Below, in pieces: positions 47,701-55,941 of a stretch of 64,000 nucleotides of DNA. A program made the translations under genes and the position numbers. The DNA is from JAHEKO01 sp965212505 (GTDB lineage Bacteria; Acidobacteriota; Thermoanaerobaculia; Multivoradales; JAHEKO01): positions 2,542,001 to 2,606,000 of the forward strand of contig OZ243123.1 in NCBI GenBank assembly GCA_965212505.1. Reading direction: 5' to 3'. The notes under the pieces are model-generated. The model made no database searches. It was not told the origin of the DNA and saw only the letters and a program-made list of their open reading frames with translations. Within the stretch, counting starts at the first letter, position 1. Every line of letters starts with the position of its first letter.

Positions 47701-48308
47701 TCCTCCTCGAGTCCACCGCGAATCCGGACCGCGGCGACGCCCTTGATCGGCTCGAGAGCCCGCTTGATCTGCAGGTCTGAAATCCGACGGAGTCGACGCA
47801 TGCCCTCTTCGCCCTCGAACCGATCGCCGGAGCCCGACAGGCTCAGCTCCATGACCGGATCCAGAGACGGGTCGAACCGCAGGATCAACGGCCTCTCGGC
47901 CTCCTCCGGCAGGAGAATCAGGTCGAGCTTCTCGAGCGAGTCTTGAATCGCCTGTGACATCGGAGTGTCCCAGGTGAACTCCAGAACGACGTCGCTCACC
48001 CCTGCACGGCTAATGCTGCTCGCGCGACGGAGGCCGCCAACCACGCCCAGCGCCTCTTCGATCGGACGACTGACGTCGTTCTCGACCTCCTCCGGCGCCG
48101 CACCCGGATACTCCGTCCGGACGGTGATCGTCGGATACGACAGCTCGGGCATGAGCGTCACCGGCAGCCGCCCGTAGGAGAAGAAGCCGAAGACCACCGC
48201 GGCCACGAACACCATCGTGATCGCCACCGGACGGGTGGTCACGAAGCTCGAAAGCACCGTGCCGTCGGTCGGCGACTCGCGGGGCTGCTCTTTGACGTGC
48301 TCGTCCAT
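44721..48308 (-). CDS. RND-family efflux pump permease with large insertions
   Basis: ATG 48308 gives 1195 residues, starting 10 nt after the adaptor stop codon. It has the normal RND frame (VTLMPELSYPTITVRTEYPGAAPEEVENDV, GMLVDSSIVVLESIFRCREEGDD, NNAIVLVDYINILRRRG), but two additions make it longer than the family norm. One is a Gly/Pro/Lys-rich periplasmic insert (about PKRGPGGKAGPGGRPMPEEP). The other is an extra block with two or more hydrophobic segments between helices 6 and 7 (FRWIAYPLLILYLLLRMVVG ... LLGAFLGLFFLGG). Helix 4 has Asp-Ser in place of Asp-Asp. Substrate is unknown; it is probably partnered with the next RND gene. Confidence 0.9.
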   Translation of the reverse strand: MDEHVKEQPRESPTDGTVLSSFVTTRPVAITMVFVAAVVFGFFSYGRLPVTLMPELSYPTITVRTEYPGAAPEEVENDVSRPIEEALGVVGGLRRASSISRAGVSDVVLEFTWDTPMSQAIQDSLEKLDLILLPEEAERPLILRFDPSLDPVMELSLSGSGDRFEGEEGMRRLRRISDLQIKRALEPIKGVAAVRIRGGLEEEIHVLLEEEELRRTGLDIQTVINRLAQENVNLAGGTLTEGRTEYMVRTLNEYEDLSQIEETVVSSFEGREVRVGAIGRVLRSNKEREILTRTNSLDSVQIDIFKEADANIVALAKRVKGALGEFDVAKAREDDAKRAAGETVVAEAPKRGPGGKAGPGGRPMPEEPPGLVEQMWKNEAAELSLVADRSLFIESSINEVRNTAVLGGLLAVIVLFLFLRDLRTTAIIAISIPISLLVTFAPLNLLGVSLNVMSLGGLALGIGMLVDSSIVVLESIFRCREEGDDVRTAADRGTAEVRGAVVASTLTTIAVFFPMVFVEGVAGQAFGDLGLAVVISLIASLIVALFLIPMLASRGGLKGAGAPRKLDWRRYATWHAVRSDWSSFRAAGEKPMGLLRLFRWIAYPLLILYLLLRMVVGSIFELVGKLLLGAFLGLFFLGGKVLRPLIGRIFGWIVALPILATRWALERLSASYPRGLRWAMRNPVVVLLLVGACFFVTGWTALKLDSELLPEVRQGEFTVEVALPVGTPIEATESIVAPVEAAILAEKEHIRSLLLTVGYDAANSNRSDEGEHTAKFKVLLDAADPRVEDIVVGRLRERFAEIPDLDARVTRPVLFSFKSPIEVEVHGDDLVLLRRQAEVAKAMMASMPQLADVETTLQRGAPEVQVVYDRDLLARYGLNPGGVARLVRDKVLGFEATRFNMKDRRIPIVVRLEMQDRETVDNVRNLIVNPGGDRPIPLSAVASVELAEGPSEVRRVDGRRVALVNANIGSGSLGSAVEAIKAELNALDWPSGTTFFISGQNEEWERSKGSLYLAMALSIFLVYVIMAAQFESLLHPLIILFTIPLAFFGTVVGLHLLGISLSIVVFLGMIMLAGIVVNNAIVLVDYINILRRRGSDTAEAVVNAGSVRLRPILMTTATTTLGLLPMALGLGDGAELRTPMAITVICGLVVSTFLTLFVIPVIYSLVDRLRSGLVGDTSEAEPSEMSGGALPSEAS

Positions 48309-48318
48309 GGCCACCGCC

Positions 48319-49509
48319 CTACTGCGCCGCCGCGGTGGCTGAGCCGCTGGCGGAATCATCACCGACGTACCGAATCAGTGAGCCCTCCTTCAAGCCGGCT
48401 TGCCCCGCGATGACAACCTCGTCACCGGGCTCGACGCCGCCGTCGGGCTCGATGTTGTCTCGGTCTTCCAGGGCCGCACGCAGCAGCAGGCGCTCGACCC
48501 GCAATTCGTCCTCACCCTCGTCGTTGGTGACGGTCTTCGGACGGAAGATGAAGATTTGGTCGGCGTCGTAGACCAGCGCCTTCTTCGGCACGAGCAGGGC
48601 GTCATCCTTGACCGCCGTGATCAGCTCGACCGAGACGTACATCCCCGGCAGCAGGCGCTGATTCCGCGGAATCGCAACCGTCACCTTGACGGTGCCGCTA
48701 CGCGGATCGACGCTCGGAGCGACCCGGTCCACGGTGCCGATACGCGGCTCGTCTTCGGCTGCCGCCTCCGCTCGAATGCGCGCCTCGAGTCCAGAACTGA
48801 CCCGGTAGAGCTCCTTCTCCGGGACGTAGACCCGCGCCACGATCGAATCGAAGTCGACAATGTTGAAGAGGTGCTGGCCGAGCGTCACCTGGTCGCCGAC
48901 GTTGACCATGCGACTGGTGATCGTTCCGGAGATCGGCGCCTTGACCTCGGTATAGCCGAGCTCCCGCTGCGCGTCGCGCAACGCCAGCTCGAGCTGTTCG
49001 AGGTTGTAGGTCGCTTCGTTGAAGTTCTCTTCCGCGATCAACTGCTGCTCGAACAGACTGGTCTGGCGCTCGTATTCACGCTGAGCCTTGCGAAGCTGAC
49101 TCTCGGCGCGCTCGAGTGCGGTTCGCTGCTCATCGTCCTGTAGACGCACGAGCACCTGGCCTCGACGAACGTCGTCGCCCTCCTCGACCAGCAGCTGCCG
49201 GACTCGGCGCGCCGCCTCTGAGAAGACCTGCACGTCACTCTCGGCTTCGAGGTTCGCCGAGAACTTGAGAACGGATTCGATCCGTCCGCGATCGAGCGCC
49301 ACAACTTCGACCGGCACGGCCTCTTCACCGTCCTCCTCGTCCTCGCCCTCCTCGTCGCCGTTCTTGGCGTCCTTCTGATCCTCTTCCGCAGCTGAGCCCG
49401 CATCGGCGGACTCGGAGCCCTCGCCTCGACTGCAGGCGACACCCGCAAGCAAGACAACCAGCAGCGCCAACAGCGCTGTAGACAGACGAATACGCAGTAC
49501 ATCCCTCAT
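48319..49509 (-). CDS. RND periplasmic adaptor lipoprotein (MFP/HlyD type)
   Basis: With ATG 49509 the product has 396 residues. The N-terminal signal ends in a lipobox (LLAGVAC). A very acidic linker (about 27-60, DAKNGDEEGEDEEDGEE) precedes the adaptor: a lipoyl half-motif ARRVRQLLVEEGDDVRRGQVL, a coiled-coil hairpin (about 110-175, with ELRKAQ-like heptads), a second half GYTEVKAPISGTITSRMVNVGDQV, and beta-barrel and MP domains. TTG 49518 is an alternative start with GGAGGAGG 3 nt before it. It links the RND pumps to an outer-membrane channel that is not encoded in this window. Confidence 0.88.
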   Translation of the reverse strand: MRDVLRIRLSTALLALLVVLLAGVACSRGEGSESADAGSAAEEDQKDAKNGDEEGEDEEDGEEAVPVEVVALDRGRIESVLKFSANLEAESDVQVFSEAARRVRQLLVEEGDDVRRGQVLVRLQDDEQRTALERAESQLRKAQREYERQTSLFEQQLIAEENFNEATYNLEQLELALRDAQRELGYTEVKAPISGTITSRMVNVGDQVTLGQHLFNIVDFDSIVARVYVPEKELYRVSSGLEARIRAEAAAEDEPRIGTVDRVAPSVDPRSGTVKVTVAIPRNQRLLPGMYVSVELITAVKDDALLVPKKALVYDADQIFIFRPKTVTNDEGEDELRVERLLLRAALEDRDNIEPDGGVEPGDEVVIAGQAGLKEGSLIRYVGDDSASGSATAAAQ

Positions 49510-49776
49510 GTAAAGCAAAGACCTCCTCCGTCGCCCCGGTGAAGCGCTCTCCCTCTATGCCGAAAGTCGCTTCGGGGTCATCTGGAGATACGTGTCAGGC
49601 AGCGGTTTGTTCCGGATCCACCGACGGATGCGGTACTCCAGAATTCTACTGAACCGGAGGCCTCGACGCCGTGGCGTCGATCACGATACCCGCGACCGCT
49701 CCAGCCGAGATCGACCGGGGCCTAAGCCCCAGGTGGTCAGGAAGATACGAAGTGACGGCTCGGCGAGCCGCGAGAC
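49510..49776. other. Leader region of the efflux operon
   Basis: This 267-bp stretch lies between the CPBP fusion gene and the efflux adaptor. It carries GGAGGAGG near 49520-49530 (minus strand) and an imperfect hairpin, CCGAA/TTCGG, at 49560-49575. No regulator-type dyad or clear promoter was seen. The short ORFs here have no family likeness. Confidence 0.35.
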
Positions 49777-51591
49777 TCAGCCGAGCCCGGTGGCCATCGC
49801 GGCGACCACCGCCGCCAGACCCAGGTAGTGCACCGCTAGCGGAGCCAGCAGGCTGCCGGATCTCTCACGGCACAGTCCGAGCGCCAATCCGAACAGCAGC
49901 GCGCCCGCAACGGTAACCGAGAACGGCAACGCGAACCAAACCAGATCGGTCGACGCCAGAGGCGGATGGAAGAGAGGCAGCGTCCAGAAGGCGTAGGCGA
50001 GCGCCGACAGGGTCACGGGCCAGGAGGGCAGCCAGCGGCGGCGCCGACTCGTGGCGCTCACGCTGCCGAGCAGCAGACCCTGAGCGATCCCTCGGAAGGT
50101 CAGCTCGGCGACCATCGGAAAGACGAGCATCGCCGCGAGGTCGAGGTTTGTCGGTGCAATTCCCTCTCGCCACTGAATGGGCGGTGCCCAGGCGCCGCCC
50201 ATCAGAGCGCCAGCGAGCGCTAACGGCACCATCCAAAGCCAGCCGATCCCCACCGGCATCTGGAAACCGAAGAGCCGCCGCTTCTGCCCACGTGCGAGCA
50301 GCGCCATCACCACCAGCGCAGCTACTAGACCTCCGACCGCAAACGCCAGCGGCGAGCCCTGCCAGTGGGTTCGAGACCAGGCGGGGAACGCGGCGCCGAG
50401 ACTCTCGAGCAGCCAGCCGATCGCCATGATCGCAGCGCTCGCCAAGAACGCCATGCCCACCGCGCCGAGCCTGCTGGACAACGGCGGTCGGCGGTAGGCG
50501 TGTTGGCAGGCGGACGCGATCTCCTCGGGTTCGAGGTCGGTACCGGTCGATCTCGGCGATCCGCCGATCTCTCCGGAGCCGCCCCATCGGTTCGCAGACT
50601 TGGCCCCCTTGACGGAGGGGTCGACGAGATTCAGGCGCCGGTAGGCCGCGTCGAGGGTCATCGGGAGGAAGGAGTCGACCTGACGCAAGGTGTAGGTGCG
50701 AGGCTCCTTCTCGAGGGCGATGACTCCCAGTCGCTTGCCGTAGAGACGCTTGAGGGCCTTCTCGACCTCGTAGATGCCGTCGTCGCTGGCACAGACGACG
50801 ACGATTCGGTCGTCGGTCAGCTCTTCGCGCGCCAGCTCTTCGATACCCGGCAGCTCCTCGATGAAGCCGCGCGGATAGACCAGCTGATCGATCACGCGCA
50901 GTTGCGCCATCGTGCCGGCGAGGACGTCGACATGATCGTCTTCGGCCTGCATGACGGCTCCGGTCGAGCGCAGCCATTCGAGCTGGCGGTGTGTCTCTTC
51001 GATGTGCTCTTTGGGGAAGCCGGAGAACTCGAGGTACTCCAGGCCCTGTACGTCGATCAGCCCCTCCAGCCGCACCAGCGGTAGGACCCGCTCGGTGATC
51101 TCGTCGTCCTTGTTCTGCAGGTGGACCGAGTTGAGCAGCACCCAGATTGCCAGCACCGTGTCCAGATCGGGCTCGTTGGCATAGACCGTCCACGGCCGCT
51201 CGCGCAGATCGAGTCCGCGCAGCACCAACACCATCGCCTGCTCGCAGGCCGCGAGGGTAAAGCGGCGCTCGCAGCCCTCATGGTGATCGAGGTTGTAGAT
51301 CTTGCGTTCCAGATCGAGGAACGGCTCGGCCTGCGCCGCACCGTCGAGGAAGATGGTGCCGGGTGGGTACTTCCGAGCGGCGCTCCCCGTCACGGAGAAG
51401 TCACGGCGAATGCGCACCTTGACCTCCGGCATCTCGACGCAGGCCAGGTAGCGACCGTCCTCGTCCTCCTTGATCACATAGCGATCGGGGAGCTGACCGA
51501 TGACGGCTCGGTAGTCGTCGAGACGAACCGGGGACTTGTCGTCGTCGGAACGCACGACAGAAACAGGGTACCTACGCGAGTCCATTTCCAT
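49777..51591 (-). CDS. DHH-like domain fused to CPBP-type membrane protease domain
   Basis: The 604-residue protein has two unrelated halves. Residues about 60-330 carry IFLDGAAQAEPFLDLERKIYNLDHHEGCERR, a DHH phosphoesterase-like signature, and NEPDLDTVLAIWVLL. Residues about 380-604 have seven or eight membrane segments and a CPBP (CAAX protease/Rce1-like) motif region, VAELTFRGIAQGLLLG, followed by a late PLAVHYLG. The first Glu of the usual EExxxR motif is Ala, so protease activity is doubtful. The N-terminal part may bind or cleave phosphodiesters, and the membrane part may anchor it. The gene is divergent from the molybdopterin oxidoreductase. I do not know this fusion as a characterised family. 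Confidence 0.65.
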   Translation of the reverse strand: MEMDSRRYPVSVVRSDDDKSPVRLDDYRAVIGQLPDRYVIKEDEDGRYLACVEMPEVKVRIRRDFSVTGSAARKYPPGTIFLDGAAQAEPFLDLERKIYNLDHHEGCERRFTLAACEQAMVLVLRGLDLRERPWTVYANEPDLDTVLAIWVLLNSVHLQNKDDEITERVLPLVRLEGLIDVQGLEYLEFSGFPKEHIEETHRQLEWLRSTGAVMQAEDDHVDVLAGTMAQLRVIDQLVYPRGFIEELPGIEELAREELTDDRIVVVCASDDGIYEVEKALKRLYGKRLGVIALEKEPRTYTLRQVDSFLPMTLDAAYRRLNLVDPSVKGAKSANRWGGSGEIGGSPRSTGTDLEPEEIASACQHAYRRPPLSSRLGAVGMAFLASAAIMAIGWLLESLGAAFPAWSRTHWQGSPLAFAVGGLVAALVVMALLARGQKRRLFGFQMPVGIGWLWMVPLALAGALMGGAWAPPIQWREGIAPTNLDLAAMLVFPMVAELTFRGIAQGLLLGSVSATSRRRRWLPSWPVTLSALAYAFWTLPLFHPPLASTDLVWFALPFSVTVAGALLFGLALGLCRERSGSLLAPLAVHYLGLAAVVAAMATGLG

Positions 51592-51679
51592 GATCGAACG
51601 CGGTGCCGTTTTCGAGAGAGCGCGTAGTCTAGCAGGCCTCCCGACCCGCCGACCTTCGGGTAAACTCCTGACCGGTCTC

Positions 51680-53824
51680 GTGGGCGCTACGACGGAAACA
51701 CACTATCGCACGTGCAACCTGTGCGAGGCGATCTGCGGCATCGAGGTCGACGTCCGCGACAACCAGGTCGTGAACATCCGCGGCGACGCTCGAGACCCGT
51801 TTAGTCGGGGCTACATCTGCCCGAAAGCGACCGCCCTCCAGGACATTCAGGAGGACCCGGATCGCCTGCGGCGCCCGCTCAAGAAGTCCACCCGTGGCGA
51901 CTGGGTCGAGATCTCGTGGCGCCAAGCCCTGGACGAGACCGCCGAGCGGATCGCGGCGACGCGATCGAACCACGGACCGGACGCGCTCGCGGTGTATGTC
52001 GGGAACCCGAACGTCCACAGCCTCGGGGCGCTGCTCTACGCCCCGCCACTTCTCAGGTCGATCCGCACCCGAAACCGCTTCTCGGCGACCTCGGTCGACC
52101 AGCTCCCCCATCATGTCGCGGCCCGATTCATGTTCGGCCATCAGCTCCTGCTGCCGATTCCCGACGTCGACCGAACGGATCTCTTCTTGATGTTGGGCGC
52201 CAACCCACTGGCCTCGAACGGCAGCCTGATGAGCGCTCCCGGCATCAAGCGACGGCTCCGAGCACTTTCAGAGCGGGGTGGTCGCCTGGTGGTGGTCGAT
52301 CCGCGCCGAACCGAGACCGCCGACATCGCCGACGACTTTCTCGCGATTCGACCGGGGACCGACGCCTACCTGTTGGCCTCGCTCCTCCACGTGCTGTTCG
52401 ACGAGGGCCTGACGAGCCCGGGTCGACTTGCTGAGCTGACCACGCCCATCGACGAGTTGGGTGCTCTGGTCGCACCGTACTCTCCGGCGCGCGTCTCCCC
52501 CGTCACTGGCATCGAAGCGGCGCGCATCGAGCAGCTCGCGCGGCGCTTCGCAAACGCGGACGCGGCGGTTTGTTACGGACGACTCGGTGTCTCGACGCAG
52601 GAGTTCGGCGGCATCTGCCAGTGGCTTGTCAGCGCGCTCAACATCGTCACCGGCAACCTCGATCGCCCGGGAGGAGCGATGTTCACGCGTCCGGCCGTCG
52701 ACCCGGTCCCGCGATTCGGCCGCGGTCAGCTCGGACGTTGGCACTCCCGGGTGCGCGGACTCCCCGAGTTCGGCGGGGAGCTGCCCGCCTCGGCGCTCGC
52801 AGAGGAGATCCTGCAACCGGGCGGAGGCAGGGTGCGTGCCCTCCTGACCATGGCCGGCAATCCGGTCTTGTCGACGCCCAACGGCGGTCGGCTCGAGACC
52901 GCGCTCCCCGAGCTCGACTTCATGGTGTCGATCGACTTCTACCTGAACGAGACCACGCGACACGCTGATCTGATCTTGCCGCCAACCGCGCCGCTCGAGC
53001 GCGAGCACTACGACATCATTTTCCACCTGCTAGCGGTCGAGAATACGGCACGTTTTTCGCCGGCGACGTTGGAGCCCGAGCCGGGCAGTCTTCACGACTG
53101 GGAGATCCTCTCCGAGCTCCACCGCCGACTTGGGAGCGGCGGACCGGGAGAGAAGCTCGCCCGCGCCTTCGCGCGCTGGGCCGGTCCGCGTCGCCTACTC
53201 GACCTCGGGCTCCGAACCGGTCCGCACGGCGCCGGTTGGAATCCGTTCGGCAAGGGGCTCACGCAGCGCCGGCTCGCGCGCGAGCGCCATGGAGTTCACT
53301 TGGGAGCGCTCACACCCTGCCTTCCAGCGCGTCTGCGGACGCGAGATCGTCGCATTCACTTGACGCCACCGGAGTTGACGGGCGACCTCGAGCGCCTGGG
53401 CGAGCAACTCGACGAGCGCAGCGTCTCTCCTGCTGACCAGCTGTTGCTGATCGGACGACGCGACCTACGGAGCAACAACTCCTGGATGCACAATGCCCCG
53501 CGTCTGATGACCGGCCGACCGCGGTGCACCGTGCAGATGCATCCAAACGACGCCGCGGAGCGCTCGCTCGACCACGGTCAGCGTGTCGCGCTGATCTCGC
53601 GGGTCGGCCGGGTCGTCGCTCCACTCGAGATCACCGATCGCGTCCGGCCCGGCGTCGTCAGCCTGCCCCATGGATGGGGACACCATCGAGCCGGCACCCG
53701 ACTTTCGACCGCCTCGGCGACGGCAGGGGTCAGCGCAAACGACCTGACGGACGACCAGCTGGTCGACAAACTCTGCGGAACCGCGGTGCTCAATGGAGTG
53801 CCGGTGCACATCGAGGCGGCCTGA
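51680..53824 (+). CDS. Molybdopterin oxidoreductase (DMSO-reductase family), cytoplasmic
   Basis: GTG 51680 gives 714 residues and places the [4Fe-4S] motif at C12, C15, C19 and C47 (CNLCEAIC ... GYICPKA). Earlier in-frame starts overlap the divergent gene. The catalytic domain has VVDPRRTETADIADDFLAIRPGTDAYLLASLLHVLF and GNLDRPGGAMF. The C-terminal molybdopterin-binding barrel has RSNNSWMHNAPRL, VQMHPNDAAERSLDHGQRVALIS and LPHGWGHH. There is no Tat signal, so the enzyme is likely cytoplasmic, as formate-dehydrogenase-like or unclassified members are. No partner iron-sulfur or membrane subunit is beside it. The substrate is unknown. Confidence 0.87.
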   Translation: MGATTETHYRTCNLCEAICGIEVDVRDNQVVNIRGDARDPFSRGYICPKATALQDIQEDPDRLRRPLKKSTRGDWVEISWRQALDETAERIAATRSNHGPDALAVYVGNPNVHSLGALLYAPPLLRSIRTRNRFSATSVDQLPHHVAARFMFGHQLLLPIPDVDRTDLFLMLGANPLASNGSLMSAPGIKRRLRALSERGGRLVVVDPRRTETADIADDFLAIRPGTDAYLLASLLHVLFDEGLTSPGRLAELTTPIDELGALVAPYSPARVSPVTGIEAARIEQLARRFANADAAVCYGRLGVSTQEFGGICQWLVSALNIVTGNLDRPGGAMFTRPAVDPVPRFGRGQLGRWHSRVRGLPEFGGELPASALAEEILQPGGGRVRALLTMAGNPVLSTPNGGRLETALPELDFMVSIDFYLNETTRHADLILPPTAPLEREHYDIIFHLLAVENTARFSPATLEPEPGSLHDWEILSELHRRLGSGGPGEKLARAFARWAGPRRLLDLGLRTGPHGAGWNPFGKGLTQRRLARERHGVHLGALTPCLPARLRTRDRRIHLTPPELTGDLERLGEQLDERSVSPADQLLLIGRRDLRSNNSWMHNAPRLMTGRPRCTVQMHPNDAAERSLDHGQRVALISRVGRVVAPLEITDRVRPGVVSLPHGWGHHRAGTRLSTASATAGVSANDLTDDQLVDKLCGTAVLNGVPVHIEAA

Positions 53825-53831
53825 GACCGAC

Positions 53832-54515
53832 ATGAACTATCGCTGGTTACTCTTCGACATCGACGGCACGCTGTTCGACTACGACCGCGCCGAGGTGGAA
53901 GCCCTCGGCGCACTGTGGAACGAGCTCGGCCTCGCCGACCCGCAAGCGACAGGCGAGGCCTACCGCGAGATCAACGCCGCTCTCTGGCGTCGATTCGAAG
54001 CGGGCGACATCAGCTCGGCTGAGATCAAGGTCGAGCGCTTTCGTCAGCTCATCGCTTCGTGTGACCTCCGAGCCAAGCCGGAGCAGTTGAGCAACGCCTA
54101 CATTCGACATCTCGGCCGACAGCCTCACCTCCTCGCCGACGCGGATCGACTCATCGAATCGGCTGCAAAGCGCTACGAGCTCGGCTTGATCACCAACGGT
54201 CTCGCCGCGGTGCAGCGTGACCGGCTCGCTCGCTCGCCCATCGGCAAGCACTTCGACGTCGTCGTGATCTCGGAAGAGGTCGGGTTCGCCAAGCCGGACC
54301 CGCGCATTTTCGAGCACGCCTGGGCCGAGATGGGCAACCCCTCCAAAGACTCCGTCTTGATGGTCGGCGACAACTTGGTCGCCGACATCCAGGGTGGCAA
54401 CAACTTCGGCCTCGCGACCTGCTGGTTCAACCAGGACGGCCGCCAGACCAACGGACACGTGCGGACGACCCACGAAGTACAGCGACTCGACCAGCTGCTC
54501 GAGTTGCTCACCTAA
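53832..54515 (+). CDS. HAD-family phosphatase, YjjG-like
   Basis: ATG 53832 gives 227 residues. Motif I is FDIDGTLFDYD (nucleophile D9, acid D11), motif II LITNG, motif III lysine in GFAKPDPRIFEHA, and motif IV VGDNLVADIQGG. The cap domain is C1-type and helical. YjjG-type enzymes dephosphorylate nucleoside monophosphates, including non-canonical ones. The assignment to that subfamily rests on NGLAAVQRDRL and overall length. It starts 7 nt after the oxidoreductase gene and may be co-transcribed with it. Confidence 0.83.
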   Translation: MNYRWLLFDIDGTLFDYDRAEVEALGALWNELGLADPQATGEAYREINAALWRRFEAGDISSAEIKVERFRQLIASCDLRAKPEQLSNAYIRHLGRQPHLLADADRLIESAAKRYELGLITNGLAAVQRDRLARSPIGKHFDVVVISEEVGFAKPDPRIFEHAWAEMGNPSKDSVLMVGDNLVADIQGGNNFGLATCWFNQDGRQTNGHVRTTHEVQRLDQLLELLT

Positions 54516-54551
54516 AACCGCCGACGCTCCAACCCAACGAGGACTCCGACC

Positions 54552-55856
54552 TTGAATCAACTGATCACTTCTCTCGGACGCGCTGCAGTCCCCTTCACCA
54601 GCACGGCCCTACTCCTGGCGCTCGCCGCCTGCGGCGATGCAACAGTGCAAACCGTCGATTGGCCGCAGTTCCGCGGCCCCGGCGGGGTCGGCCTGATCGC
54701 CAGCACCGGCCTGCCCGAGAGTTGGGCTACCGATTCGGAGAACATCCGGTGGCGAGCAGAGATCCCGGGCTCCGGGAACTCCTCTCCCATCGTCAGCGGA
54801 GATCGAGTTTTCCTCACCACGGCGGATCACAATGGCGCCGAGGTCACCCGTTCGGTAGTGGCGATCGACGCCCGCACCGGCGAGCTGGCTTGGCGGACCG
54901 ACGTCATCTCCGAGCCGATCGAAGACACGCACCGACTCAACACCTATGCCGCGCCGACCCCGGCGACCGACGGCGAGAAGGTCTACGCGTTCTTCGGCGG
55001 CACGCTCGCCGCGCTCGACACCACGGGCAACATCGTCTGGAGCGGTGAGGTCGATCCGGAGTACCGCTCGCTCTCACACTACGGCGCCTCCAGCTCCCCG
55101 GTCCTGACCCGAGACGCCGTCGTCGTCGCGCGCGACCGAGAGGACGCGATCCACGGATCGGGCTGGCTCGGCGCCTTCTCGCGAGAGACCGGTGAGGAGC
55201 TCTGGCGGCGGACGTGGGTAGACACCTGCTGCTCGTACGCCACGCCGCTGGTGCTTCAACGCGGCGGAGGCAACGAGGAGATCCTCTTCACCCACGCGGC
55301 GCGAATGACCAGTTACGACGCAGCCACGGGGGAGACGCTGTGGAACCAGGAGTTGAGACAGAACCAACCGGTGACCAGTCCCACCATCGAAGGCGACCTA
55401 CTCGCCGTCTTCACCGGCGCCGACCACGTTCGCAACGGTGCGATGCTCCGCCTCACCGGCACCGGCGCCGCCACCGAGGTCGAGGTGCTCTGGCAGACAC
55501 GCAAGTTGATCCCCCAGGTCTCCTCGCCCGTGCTCTACGACGGGCTCCTCTACACGATCGCCGACAACGGCGTCCTGGTCTGCTACGAGCCGCTCTCAGG
55601 AGAGATCCTCTGGAAGGCCCGCCTCAAAGGGGCCGGCTTCCGACCCTCGCTCCTCGCAGGCGAGGGCAAGCTCTACGCGACCGACTCGTACGGACAGACT
55701 TCGGTCGTCGCAGCGGGTCGGGAGTTTCAGCTGCTCTCGGAGAACGCGCTCGACGGTCCGAGCAACGCGACCTCGGCCTACGGTGCCGGTTGTCTGCTCC
55801 AACGGGCCGGTAGGTACCTCTTTTGCATCGAAGGTATTTCGCAGGGCGCAATGTGA
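54552..55856 (+). CDS. PQQ-like beta-propeller lipoprotein
   Basis: The 434-residue protein starts at TTG 54552, with GAGGA about 10 nt upstream. The signal ends in a lipobox (LLALAACG). The mature part has repeated PQQ/BamB-like blades: WPQFRGPGGVG at the start, then SSPIVSGDRVFLTTA, LAALDTTGNIVWSGE, MTSYDAATGETLWNQEL and GVLVCYEPLSGEILWKARL. Such proteins either support outer-membrane assembly or bind unknown ligands. No PQQ-dehydrogenase catalytic residues were recognised. The role is not known. Confidence 0.8.
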   Translation: MNQLITSLGRAAVPFTSTALLLALAACGDATVQTVDWPQFRGPGGVGLIASTGLPESWATDSENIRWRAEIPGSGNSSPIVSGDRVFLTTADHNGAEVTRSVVAIDARTGELAWRTDVISEPIEDTHRLNTYAAPTPATDGEKVYAFFGGTLAALDTTGNIVWSGEVDPEYRSLSHYGASSSPVLTRDAVVVARDREDAIHGSGWLGAFSRETGEELWRRTWVDTCCSYATPLVLQRGGGNEEILFTHAARMTSYDAATGETLWNQELRQNQPVTSPTIEGDLLAVFTGADHVRNGAMLRLTGTGAATEVEVLWQTRKLIPQVSSPVLYDGLLYTIADNGVLVCYEPLSGEILWKARLKGAGFRPSLLAGEGKLYATDSYGQTSVVAAGREFQLLSENALDGPSNATSAYGAGCLLQRAGRYLFCIEGISQGAM

Positions 55857-55902
55857 CACCTGTGTGAAGACTCAGCCGAGCGCTTGTGGCACGCTGCTCG
55901 CG

Positions 55903-55925
55903 CTTGGTAACCAAGGTCTACCAAG
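55903..55925 (+). promoter_or_regulatory. Candidate ArsR operator
   Basis: CTTGGTAACCAAG (55903-55915) is a 6-bp inverted repeat around one central base, followed by a second ACCAAG copy (55920-55925). Alternatively CTTGGTA and TACCAAG pair across 9 nt. It ends 16 bp before the ArsR gene's ATG, where self-regulating ArsR proteins usually bind. Confidence 0.55.
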
Positions 55926-55941
55926 GAGAGGAGAGGACGGG

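Noticed and set aside
49592..49828. A 78-residue plus-strand ORF in the efflux leader region
   Set aside because: It overlaps the end of the CPBP fusion gene antisense and has no recognisable features.
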